Positions 33,944 through 44,600 of a stretch of DNA of 64,000 nucleotides are shown one piece after another. The DNA is from Chiua virens (lineage: Eukaryota > Basidiomycota > Agaricomycetes > Boletales > Boletaceae), in the NCBI GenBank assembly GCA_019787685.1, contig JAHNUO010000001.1, forward strand, positions 2,852,001-2,916,000. Direction: 5' to 3'. Within the stretch, counting starts at the first letter, position 1, and every line of letters begins with the position of its first letter. A model generated the notes under the pieces. The model saw only the letters and a list, made by a program, of their open reading frames with translations. It did not search any database and was not told where the DNA came from. The translations under genes and the position numbers were made by a program.

Positions 33944-36900
33944 ATGGATAGTATTGGCTGGCGCGCTCATAGAAGAGCCCAGAAAGTGAGGCGTACTCTG
34001 TACCCTCCGCCGTGGCATATTTCCGATGATCTTGTGACCCTACAGGATGACCGTTATTATCAAACGCAGGACCGGAGGGGGCTAGATGGCAAGTATGTCC
34101 CAGTGGAGGAGGTAGGACCTCTCCCAGATGGCTCTCTTGTCGGTGGCCCGCCGTTCCCTCTCCCCCAAGGGCCTTCATTCTCTCAGCCAGCACCTCCCAC
34201 ACCTCCTCCAAAGGAGTTTTCCTCGTCCCCTCCACAATACCAACAACCGTCCGCATCACAGCCAAGTCATGTCCGTCCATCAACGTCTACGTCCATATCA
34301 CGCACCGATGCCGCGTACTTGCTGTCGCTGCCTGCCGCTGATCGTTCCCGTCTTCAAAGGATTCCGCGCATGGAACCACACCTTCAACTCATGGTCGGTC
34401 CTCTGTTGCGCTATGACACCGTCGACGAAAACGGCCTCTGGAACGGTGCTGTGCTGATAGTCAGTGGGTATACATTCCAAAGATCACTGCCATTGCGATT
34501 TGCTCACTGCGCTACCCCTGTCTGTTACACTCATTGCTGATCGCAGCTGCGGACGGGGGATCACACTATGACCCTCATCCTGTACTGACCTATCAATGGG
34601 ATCCTGAAGAAAGAACAGAACAGCGAGCGGGTTGTCGACATGGCCGATCGTCTTTTGATCTCGGCCCTCACCCAGCAGATCCCCACTCGACGGCGATGTC
34701 ACCACCTCCAACCACACAGGCTCCGCCAGAAAAGTTCGGCTATGGTGATTACAAGTCCAAGACCGGCGGAATAGGCGACCAAACACAGCGCGTCACTGGA
34801 CAAGAGATATACGTCTATGCAGGCAATGGGTATGTATCGTCCCTATTTAATGTTAGCGAATGAATGATCTCACAATATCAACATTACATCCAGAACATTC
34901 ACTTTCTGGAGGTTCCGAATACAAATTCAACTGGGAAACACTGAACTGCGTATCAAATATAGTATCAACAACAGCATGCAGCTTTCTTTTTATGTGCCAG
35001 CCATAAACCAAAACATGCGTTGGGCTAGTTACTCTGTACGTGGTAGACTAGTTCAGGCATGGATTAACATTCTCATGAGCTTTCCGTGACTCCTGAATTA
35101 TTCCTAAACAGTGTAATGGATTTAGCGCTGGTGTCAATCAGGAAGAATTCAAAGGTCCCGGGTATAGGAGTGGTTATGACCCCATGTGGTTCGACCTCCT
35201 TAAGGAACACGCAAAGAAGCCGTTCCACGTGTTGGTCGGTGGAGGAGATCAGTTATATTGCGACGCGTAAGTGCTTGCCTTGCCGGAATGAAGGCGGCGT
35301 TGAATGTCGGGAAGATTGACAAGGGAGCCGGAAATGCAAGACTGGATCCGCCAGACCAATTCATCAACAAAGTTGGCGTATCCCGTATCTTCCGAAATGG
35401 CGGCTTGCATCGACCGTTTCTTCTTCCATCACTATTGTGCCTCCTTTAGGAATGGGGCATTTGCCAGAGCGAACAGTTCTATGTGAGTGCATTATTACTT
35501 TACTCCTCCAAATGGTTCATAAGGTATCAGACCGATGCTCAACATGTGTGGTAAGTGCTTAAATATACACGCAGTCGGCCGGTTTTGAACTATGAAATTC
35601 TAGATGATCATGGTGGGCGCCCTTGATTGTTCATTGTCTGAATTTTCGCTAATGTATTCTTTTTCAGACATCGTGAGTCTGTTCCTTGAACTAGTGCTTT
35701 TTGCTGCTCATGTTCTCCATCAAGATTGATGGGTTTGGGAGTTGTGAGTGAACTGTTGCTACTGTCAAAACAGTACACTTATATTTCATACAGATCCCAA
35801 CTGAGCTACAGATGTCGCCAGTATTCCTTGCGTACGTCGCCCGACCGATATTTCTGCATTCATTCATCTCCCCCTTAGGATTGGTACTCGGGCGTATTTC
35901 TATTATCTGTTATTTCAGTCTTTCATCAATCGTATGACTCATATCACTCACTTCCGTAGTTTAGCTTGTTGATAAACTCTGCTAGCACATATCGATGGCT
36001 TGGACGATCGTCGGGGTGCCTCATCCTTTCAAATCCTTGATCCTCGGTGTCCAGGGACCGTATGTTGGATTGCCATCGCACTCGTACCTTGCCTACCTGG
36101 GTCCGAATGTACGAATCCTGATGCTGGATTGTCGGTAAGCCCCAAGCTTCCTTGGTTTTGCCTTGGTCTCATTCCAACAAGAGCGGAGAGGACGAAGGAG
36201 AAGGTCTGTAGCGACGAAGAGTACAGGAGAGTGATGGAAGCCAGTCGGCCAATTGGATTCCAACGTTGAACACCTGGTTATACAGCTTGGTGAATTACAG
36301 CTGATGGCTGTGAATAGGAGTGCTAATTTGGTCCTTCCAGGTATTCCGATCGCCTACCCACGCATGGTCTTCTTGGAAACTGCACTGGATTCTAAGCTGA
36401 ATCCCCTGACAGCCCTTGGACGTACCACCACTGTTCTTAGCGGGTTCGTGAATAAATTTAATGCGGAGCCAGAGCTGCTCGACGACCTGGTATGCTGTTT
36501 TAGAACACACACACTAAGTCTAGCGAGGTTGATTTTTGTTCAGAACGACCATTGGACTGCAAAACCCCACAAGGTACGCGCTAATAATGGCTACGTCATC
36601 GTCGACACCAACTAACAAATCATCGCTCCGTCTCCAGAAAGAACGAAACTGGCTCATTCAACAGCTTCAGGGTATCTCACGGATGAAACGCATTCGCATA
36701 ACATTCCTGTCGGGTGATGTTCACGTAGCCGCCGTTGGCGTTTTGAAGACCCTTTCTCGACAAAATGGGGGTAAGAGTGGGAAATACTTGGATCTCCCGC
36801 CTGCCACAGACCACCGATACATGCTCAGTATTGTCACGAGCGCTATCGTCAACACCCCGTGGGTCGCATCCATTCCATGCCCGCGCACGCCTGACACCGA

Positions 36901-37311
36901 GCGACTCGTCCTAGACCCCCTCTTCCTGTTATTGCCATGGTTTCTACATTGGCCACAAAGACGCACAAGACGCTTCATCATGCTGATACGGATGAGGTTA
37001 TGGTGCAAAAGCCGTTTCTGCTTGTTTTTCGCTACTAACTACCCATCTGTTAGATGCCGTTGTTCACGCATGAACCCGATGGTACGCCACGCGTCAAAAA
37101 CAAATATATTATGGGGCGACGAAACTGGTGTGCGACCTGGTGGGACCAGAGCTCAGGGGAGCTAGTGTTCGACATTCGGGTAGAAAAAGGTAAGGGATTG
37201 GGTGAGAGCGTCGGGTACGTCTGCGTTTCATCATTCCAGTTACCTCTCTTCATTGTTCGTTTCAGGTATCTTGTTCGTACGCCTCCTCCGCAGTGGGTGG
37301 CAGGATCGTGA
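33944..37311 (+). CDS. PhoD-like metallophosphatase domain protein
   Basis: An intracellular fungal PhoD-type protein; substrate unknown. The N-terminal MDSIGWRAHRRAQKVRRT and a Pro-rich linker precede a beta-rich domain (GPLLRYDTVDENGLWNGAVLIV, YDPHPVLTYQWDP, FDLGPHPADP). The phosphatase domain has VGGGDQLYCDA, PMLNMCDDHDIIDGFGS (metal site), MSPVFLAIGTRAYFYYLLFQ, NVRILMLDCRAERTKE, LGIPIAYPRMVFLETALDS and ITFLSGDVHVAAVG. It ends MGRRNWCATWW...LVRTPPPQW. At least fifteen introns, including exons of 9, 5 and 19 nt across the metal motif. Three +1 breaks: near 35802, in GGGG at 36013-36016, and at CC 36249-36250. Length would be about 830 residues. Confidence 0.85.
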
Positions 37312-37427
37312 TGTTACATTGTGTTCTTTGATCTTTGATGCATTTCACGGTTCATATAGTACATTAGTAGCGGCAGGTTTACGTCTAGTTCTTTTGTCTA
37401 GTTTCCAGGATGATAGAATAGTGAGAT

Positions 37428-39257
37428 TCATAGCAAGTCATCGAGATCAAGATCTACAACAGGCATGTTCAATTCTTTGCTATCTTCCATTGCTACATCT
37501 GCTTCCGTCTCCACCTCGCCATCGCCAAGCCCTTCCAGTGCTTCAGAATTGTATCCGCTTTCTGTCTCGGGAACGTGGTGATAATCAACGCTGGATGCGG
37601 CAGTGGGTGCAGGTGAATGCGCCTGGTCAGTATCCTCTGATACGGGCACAAACAGTGTCACAGCTCCAGCATCATCTTGCGCCACTGATGTCTCACGAAG
37701 AGGCGAAGCTGTGTGAACGGATGCTTGACGTAGCTCTGCCTCCCTTGCACGTTTCTTGACCACGTTTTGTTGCTTCCGCAGCTCTCTCTGGGCCTTCTTT
37801 GTCGCCTCCACCCTTTCCCTCTCAGCTCTTATTGCTTCCTCGACTTTAGCTTGCTCCTCCTCTTGCGCGTCGAGGTCCCGGTGTTCTTGCATATACTCGG
37901 AGTAACGCTCGCACATCGGCCGCCAGGTATGCTGTGGCAAGGGTTTGACGTCCTCTCCAGACGAGCTCCGAAGGAAACCCTCGATGTCAGGAGGTGGTGG
38001 GAAATCGAAATTCGGGCCACCATTGATCCTCACCCGCGCATAGTTGAACAAGGATATAAACGGATAATATCCAAGCGTCCCGTCATCAAAGAGATTCTCC
38101 TTGTGTTCTCGCGGAGCACCTTCTTTTGCACGCTTCTTCGAATTCTCCTTGTCCTTCTTTCGTGACGCTGGTGTTGTTGGTAGTGGATGATAATCGTACA
38201 ACTCGGAAAAGGCGATGTGTTGACACTCGCCGTTTACAAAGAACGCGATATGTGATCCCTTTATTTCGGGGAGAGATCGCAAGGGCGGAGCCTCCGTTCC
38301 CGGTGCTTTGCGTTCTGGTAAATTCTTGGTACCCGCTTTTTTGTTGGGAGGAGCCGAGGGTAGAGAAACCGTAGCGGACGCCTTGTTGGAGAACTCCATG
38401 AGCTTTATCATTTCCTTGCTCTGAGCATACTCGAGGCTTTCAAAGTACTCTTGACCTTTAAACTCGATGGCAATGCGTTCCCGCTTCAAGTGGGCCGGAT
38501 CATATGGATCCGTAGGATCAGGCTTTCGCCTTGAAGGTAAGAAGATGTACATCCCGATGACATCCCCTGTGCGAAAACCCCGGCCATATGAACGCGGACG
38601 AGAGAGCGTCACCTTGTCACCCGTCTTGTCTCTGTACCCGTAAGAGTAGCCATCCAACCCGACGGGGCCATTGAGGGGAGCCTCGCGGCGTGCCCAACCG
38701 AGACGAACGTGGCTCCCCTCGCGCATGTTGGCGTCTGGCGCGTCCTGTGGACGATCTCCCCCACCGCACTCGATACATACCTCCATGTACCACGCGCCCT
38801 CTCTGACGGGTGCGTTGCAGCGGGCACTGCGGAACCCGCGCTCGCCCAGGAGACCAAGCCCGTCGGGGGTGACCTTGACGAAGGTGCTGCGATCCTCCCA
38901 GCTGACGCGGAAGCACGGGGGCGCGCTCTCGATTGTACGACAAGCGAGGGTGGAACCAGCGGGCGCGACGCCAGCAGGGACGTAGCGGAAGCCGATCCTA
39001 TTCATAGCGAGTTGTTCGGTGGTGTGATAGGGGACGTTGGGAGTGTCTGGGAACGTGGGGAAGCGGGAGATGGTGAGACGTGGACGGGAGAAGAGGTCAT
39101 GGCGAGCAGGGAGGACGACGTTTGCTGCGGGGTTGGCGTTGGGATTGGTGTCTGAAGGTGCTGGTGATGGTTCTAGAAGGGTTGATGCGATTTTACGTTT
39201 CTTGGTGTTGGGTACGCCCGGGGTCGATGGACGCGACGACTCCGAAAGCGATAACAT
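37428..39257 (-). CDS. COMPASS subunit Bre2/Ash2, SPRY domain
   Basis: A subunit of the Set1/COMPASS H3K4 methyltransferase complex. It is a single uninterrupted 609-codon exon, unusual here where almost all genes are split. The N-terminal basic region TKKRKIAST precedes the SPRY domain: FRVSWEDRSTFVKVTPDGLGLLGERGF, GAWYMEVCIECGGGD, HVRLGWARREAPLNGPVG, YGYRDKTGDKV, GFRTGDVIGMYIFLP and IAFFVNGECQHIAF. It continues with LGYYPFISLFNYARVRINGGPNFDFPPP, then a charged coiled coil and an acidic tail ending DLDLDDLL, as in fungal Bre2/Ash2. No zinc finger or PHD is present. Divergent from the E2 gene. Confidence 0.93.
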   Translation of the reverse strand: MLSLSESSRPSTPGVPNTKKRKIASTLLEPSPAPSDTNPNANPAANVVLPARHDLFSRPRLTISRFPTFPDTPNVPYHTTEQLAMNRIGFRYVPAGVAPAGSTLACRTIESAPPCFRVSWEDRSTFVKVTPDGLGLLGERGFRSARCNAPVREGAWYMEVCIECGGGDRPQDAPDANMREGSHVRLGWARREAPLNGPVGLDGYSYGYRDKTGDKVTLSRPRSYGRGFRTGDVIGMYIFLPSRRKPDPTDPYDPAHLKRERIAIEFKGQEYFESLEYAQSKEMIKLMEFSNKASATVSLPSAPPNKKAGTKNLPERKAPGTEAPPLRSLPEIKGSHIAFFVNGECQHIAFSELYDYHPLPTTPASRKKDKENSKKRAKEGAPREHKENLFDDGTLGYYPFISLFNYARVRINGGPNFDFPPPPDIEGFLRSSSGEDVKPLPQHTWRPMCERYSEYMQEHRDLDAQEEEQAKVEEAIRAERERVEATKKAQRELRKQQNVVKKRAREAELRQASVHTASPLRETSVAQDDAGAVTLFVPVSEDTDQAHSPAPTAASSVDYHHVPETESGYNSEALEGLGDGEVETEADVAMEDSKELNMPVVDLDLDDLL

Positions 39258-39757
39258 AGTATACTAGTGTAAAGTAAAAAGCAAAGAGTATCCTTGATTT
39301 TAATCACGTGGTCAGTACGCGTAGATTCGTATTGCAGTAGCTAGTAAGTAAGGCGGGAAAGCGCAGTGATCGATTCATTCAATCGGACGATGACCTGAGG
39401 CTGGGATGCTGTAAATGTGATGAAACTTGCACTGATTGAAAATACCGTTTGTGAAGATCTTCAAGTCGGTCCACCTAATATTGTAGGCCTGGACTCTTGG
39501 ACAATGTCACATACCTTTAATGAATCAGAGCTGAGAGGAGTGTGGCAGATTATTATGATGCACCTTGCCACGCTCTTCTAGTTGTGCGTACGCACAAAGC
39601 CAGAGTACTAACTGGCCATGCAGCAACTCGGATGCAATACTTAGGAGGTCAGAATCGTCGAGGACGTTCCCAACTTATCAGTCATCGGAGCACGTGATTG
39701 ACCACCATCAGTCACTTTTGCCCCGGGTCCTACATTTCACCTTTGATTCTTCTCATC
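39258..39757. promoter_or_regulatory. Divergent promoter, bre2 / E2 gene
   Basis: A 500-nt spacer with CACGTG at 39305-39310 (48 nt from the bre2 ATG) and 39691-39696 (62 nt from the E2 ATG), nearly symmetric about the two genes. Confidence 0.5.
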
Positions 39758-40822
39758 ATGACCGCCGTGCGGTGAGATCCGTTTCTCTTGGATATGAACG
39801 TCACTTTGACACGCTTCTAGACGCATTCAAAAAGTGCTGTGCCTTCCCTGGTCGCGAGGGTTATGACTCATTGCTCACCCGCAGGAATTGAAAGACATCA
39901 TCGACAAGCCCATTGATGTACGTACCACTTTGATGGCGTGTCCGATTACCCCTTCAATCAACCATTTGCACAGGGCATCTCAGTCGAACCAGAAGAAGAC
40001 AATATTTTTATCTGGAACTGCACCGTGAAAGGCGCGGTCAGCCCTTCCTGTCATTACTCGCATGTTTGTTTGACTGACGTTGTCACGGATCCTTCAAGTC
40101 CGATAGTCCGTACAGAGGTGGCACGTTTCGGTTCAAGGTCGAGCTACCCTCCAACTTCCCTTTCAAGGCGCCAAATGTAAGCCGCATGTACATGTGCTAT
40201 ATGTTTCATTCAAGCATGGATGTGGTGTTCTCTCCCCCAAAACGTTGCACGCTTTCCCCTTCTCCACTGCCCTTGAAGGGTGCATTACGTACCTAACGTT
40301 TCTCGCTTGTCAGGTGGTGTTTCAGACCAAGGTCTACCATCCCGGTATCAATGAAGAAGGTAGCATCTGTATTCCTATCCTCCGAGATGAGGTGAGTCCA
40401 CAGCGTTCCCTAGAGTCGCACATCGTTGTTGTATCGTGGAAATCTTGTTGATGGCTTGTTCCTGTTTACCGTTAGTGGAAACCCTCGATCACATTATCAA
40501 CTGGTGCGTTGGATTGATTTTGTCCCCCTCCCTCAGTTGCTTTCGGTCACAAACATGACATCGCTTAGTGCTTGCTGTTGTTCAAGAGAAGCTGAATAAT
40601 CCGAGCCCCGATGATCCGTACGAACCTGAAATCGCTGCAGTACGTTCCCCTTTTTGCGTTCTCGGTCGTGCAGCTTAGATTCGACAATTCAGCTCTTAAA
40701 GACAGATCGAGCCAAGTTTATGTCAACTGCGAAGGAATTCACGAAGAAGTGCGTTGGTCCGTTGTTTCTTCCTGTGCAAGCCTGATAATGTTCGTACGCC
40801 ACCGAACAGGCATGCCATGTAA
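39758..40822 (+). CDS. Ubiquitin-conjugating enzyme E2, HPG variant
   Basis: A compact E2 of about 148 residues, consisting of the UBC core only. It begins MTAVRRIQKELKDIIDKPID, then GISVEPEEDNIFIWNCTVKG, SPYRGGTFRFKVELPSNFPFKAPNV and the active-site block VYHPGINEEGSICIPILRDEW (Cys in SICIPIL), then STVLAVVQEKLNNPSPDDP and DRAKFMSTAKEFTKKHAM. Six introns join in frame. It is nearest to the Ubc4/UbcH5 and UbcH7-type enzymes. The normally conserved HPN is HPG here, removing the Asn that helps transfer to lysine in many E2s. Which E3 or ubiquitin-like protein it serves cannot be told. Confidence 0.9.
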
Positions 40823-41691
40823 CAGCCCATCCCAAACACCTGAACGGCCTCATCAATTGTAGCTCTAAATATACATACAACAAGGGTAACGTCCCCATGG
40901 ACGAGAGGCGTGTAATATGACGGAGGTAAACAGGATGCATTCCGCGAGTCGTGCCAGTGTTTAAGGTCCGTTTGTACCATCTCGTATTTGAATTTCACAT
41001 CGTTCTAGTCCTATGAGGCCCCAGCGGTGTGAGTGAGAAACGGACGATAGGAGTTAATGCTGGTAAACGGTGTGGCCGAAAACGGTAGATTGAAAGCGTT
41101 AGCGGACTTTTCCCCATCTTATTGTATTCTCTCAAGAAGGTGGTGGTTATCAGGCCAACTATTGGGCGGTATGAGATGAAAATGCAGGACACGCGGATAT
41201 ATATATCATGCTACTCCCCATGGGGGGATAGTACTACTGGAATGTCGGTCGGTGTGTCAGTGGGTACTACTTAGTAGTACCACGTGCAACTTCAAACAAG
41301 GACGCTGCACGCGATCAGGCAACGTTGGGCTTCATCGCGGTCAGCGTCGAGCTCGCCGTTCATATCTTGTTTACGTATCGCTTCGTGGCAGGGGGTTTGC
41401 GAACAATTCTCAAGACTCAGACCTGCGCTCACGGTCTAAAGCTTGCGAGTTGAGGTTGCCTGACCGTTCCGTAACACAACAACTCGTGTTCAACACGTTG
41501 CCTATCATTTGCCCTCTCAGGACCTGCAAAATACGAGATCTAATACGAGTCGCCATCCGGTTGCTTGTGTCAGCCAACGTGTTCAAAACGAGGGAGGCAA
41601 CCCACTCATATGCATCGTCTTCGGTACGCTCCTCGCTAATTCGCGTGCATCACCCAATTCATATTCTTTTTCCTTACTTTCGATCTTGCCC
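40823..41691. other. Spacer before the long Ser/Pro-rich gene
   Basis: Contains an AT alternation near 41205, the short palindrome CCCCATGGGG near 41217 and a CACGTG at 41281-41286. The 5' exon or exons of the following gene probably lie in the right half, but no start codon could be fixed. Confidence 0.4.
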
Positions 41692-44600
41692 CTCCGACCC
41701 TGCACAACGACTGTAACCAGCAAAAAGTCCGACCCTAACAAGTCTTCTCCGGTCCTTCACGATACTTCCTTCCCGCAAGACAGGCGTTTTCCTGGTCTCC
41801 CTTCCGCCGACGCTTTTCGCACATCCCTTATCCTCCCAGAGTGTGTCCAATTCCTTCAGTTCCAAATGGTAGCTTTCATAACGTGATCACAGACTCTCAC
41901 GCCGGTTCACCCTTCTTCGTACCTCTTCCGGTGACCCAGTCTCCGTCGTCGATCTTAGCCTCAAGTTTGCCGAACAGCGAGCGAGGGGGGCGCTAAATCA
42001 AGTCACAGAGGCTGAGGAGGATATGATTCTGCAGACTCTTGGCCGCATACGCTCCAAGCAGACCGCATCCACTATTCAACTGAACCGAGATGATACCAAC
42101 GCAAGCACAGGGGAGACCAGCGTAGATTCCGACTATACTCCGGAGCGCTCATCACGTCTTTCGAGTAATACCGCTTCCACCACTTACCCCGTGTCCTCTG
42201 TCACCTCATCGCCTCGATCCACGAAGCGGTACAGCAACAACCTCTTTTCTTCGGGACGCCTTCGAGATTACGGCTATCTTCGCACAATTTCGCAGAAGTC
42301 TCATCGAAGCGCTGTGTCGATTACGCACACAGAGTCAAGTCAGAGTTTGAGAGAGGAGACATCCTTGAATTCTATTGAGAGCTTACGACCCACTACCCCG
42401 GACGGAGGGGGTCCGGCTTCGCCTCCCTCGAGTCCTAATGACAAGACACCTGTTGCACGCACTGCTTCTCTCATATCCTCCAACGAAGAGACATCGCCAC
42501 AACCAAGCGTAGACGGCGGTAACATTCGACTTTCAAAGCGAGCTTCTGCTGCATTAGCGCAGGTCATTAAAGAGTTTGAGGAAGAGGCTGAAGACGAGAT
42601 AGTCATGCCGCGGACTACACATCCAGTTCCTCGACCCAGCGACCCAGATCATTCACGCGTGGTGAATGACGCAAAGGAATCATCGGAGCTGGGTGCTTCG
42701 GTAAGAAACAATAGCTTCCATACATTTATGTGCCGCTTACGCGTGATCCGCATATCAGCCAACCCACTATCGATCATCTTCCGACTATGAAGCGGGCACT
42801 GCAATATCATCCGACGGACAAGGTATAATAGAGCCTGACACACGGCGGCTGTCGCCCATTCCGGATGGTCGACGTAGCACAGTCTCACCAACGCCTCGCC
42901 TACCAGGCTACATACCAGGGATGCCCCGGCCCATGACTCCGCGCGAATCTTCTTTCGACACTGAGGATATCCGTTCACATTCTACCACGCCACGCGCCTC
43001 GTCGCCCAATGGGCAGAGTGCACACATGGTCACGTCTTCCATTTCATCTAGCCTACTTAGAAGAGGCTCTGACGCATCTCGGACTACACCCCGCCCCACC
43101 TCTCCTCAGGCCCACGCAGCAATAAATTCCTATTTATCACGGAGTAATAGTGGACGGCGTACACCAGATGCTCAACGTGACAGCACGAGTGGTACTGAAC
43201 AGGAGGGCTCGGTTGGATCCTCTGTATTCATCCGACGTCGACCGATATCCCCTTTGTCTGGCCCTGCGTTCCAGCCAATGGCTGTTTCCCCTCGACCCAG
43301 CACTCCTTCGAATATCACGTGGACTGTTGGGGCTTCAGCGAGCCCTGAGAAGGTTCGCATCAAATCTGACGGTCGATCATCGCACAGTAGGAGTGGAAGC
43401 CAGAGCACGGAAACAGACTGTCAAATTAACATGGACCGTTCGAAATCACCCACAAGGTCGTTGCGCTCTCCAGTACCATCCGAGTCTCCTGGCCCTGGCC
43501 AAGCAATGTCTACATCGAAGTGGAACAATTCCATCAGTCCTCCAGAATCTCGTGTACCATCTAGCTTGTCCACCTACGACTTTGGTTCCACGTTGTCCTT
43601 TGGCAGCCGTGGCATTCGATCTCCAACTCCAACTCAGACTCGCAACACGGCATCCCCCACGTTCCCTTCTGATTCTAATACCAATCCAGCTCGTTCCTCC
43701 AGACAACACTTTAAGTCTCCTTCCAACTATTCTTACGGCGTCTCTCAACTTTCTTTATGTCCTATTGCAAACTCCTCTCGTTCTTCGTTGGAGTCAACAG
43801 GTTCGAGTTACCATTCTTGGGAAACGAATCAGAGAATCGGGGGAGCTCTTGAGATCTTCAATGGCTCTACAAGCCAAACACCACCCACATGGTATGGTCT
43901 CGACAAGTCGGATTCCCTGACGCCAGGCAGTTCTCAAGAAGAATGCGATTTTGAGGGAATCATCCGGCGCTACGCCGGACTCACCAAAACCGACTTCGTC
44001 GTAATACAGGAAAAGCTTATTGGGGCTGCGCTCCATAAAGCTAGCCTTCCTGATACTCGTGAGAGGTCAAACTCTTTGCGTAGGCGAAGGCCCTCGACCT
44101 CACAGTCAAATTATTCCACTAACGGTCGGGTACGTCTTTCATCCCTCCTACGGTATAACAGAAGCTGACATCCTTGTAAGGTCATGAGTCCGACACCGAC
44201 ACAAATTGGTCTCGCTGGCCGCCGATCCCCTGCCATGGATAATAATGCGAAGGCCAGCGCACTCCTAGAGTCGGTGGTAGATAGCATACCTCTCACCCAA
44301 ATAGAGACCAAAGTCGAACACGACACACAACCTGAGATCTCTCCTACAACTCGAAGGAACCGAGATCTTGCGCGTGCGTTGGGCTTTGGGAATGATGACT
44401 CGGACCGCCTTGTCGTTCCTCAGATATCCAACCAGGACTCGTCATCCACCTCGGTTTCACCCACCGTTGAAGCTATCCTTCCGCCTGAAAATCTGCAAGA
44501 CATGGAATATAATCCACCTATGAGTGCGCCACCGACGCAAACCGAGAATATGTTGTCCCCTAGTCCGCCTCCACAGCGTTCGCAATCCATGCGAACCCCT

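Noticed and set aside
14888..36250. Programmed ribosomal frameshifting as the cause of the frame breaks
   Set aside because: Breaks occur in both directions in many unrelated genes, without a shared slippery site or downstream structure.
41213..41235. Palindrome CCCCATGGGG as an operator
   Set aside because: Short, imperfect arms and a single copy, with no gene start fixed nearby.
43150..43920. A 256-codon plus-strand open frame
   Set aside because: It is an out-of-frame shadow of the long Ser/Pro-rich gene, which continues in frame on both sides.
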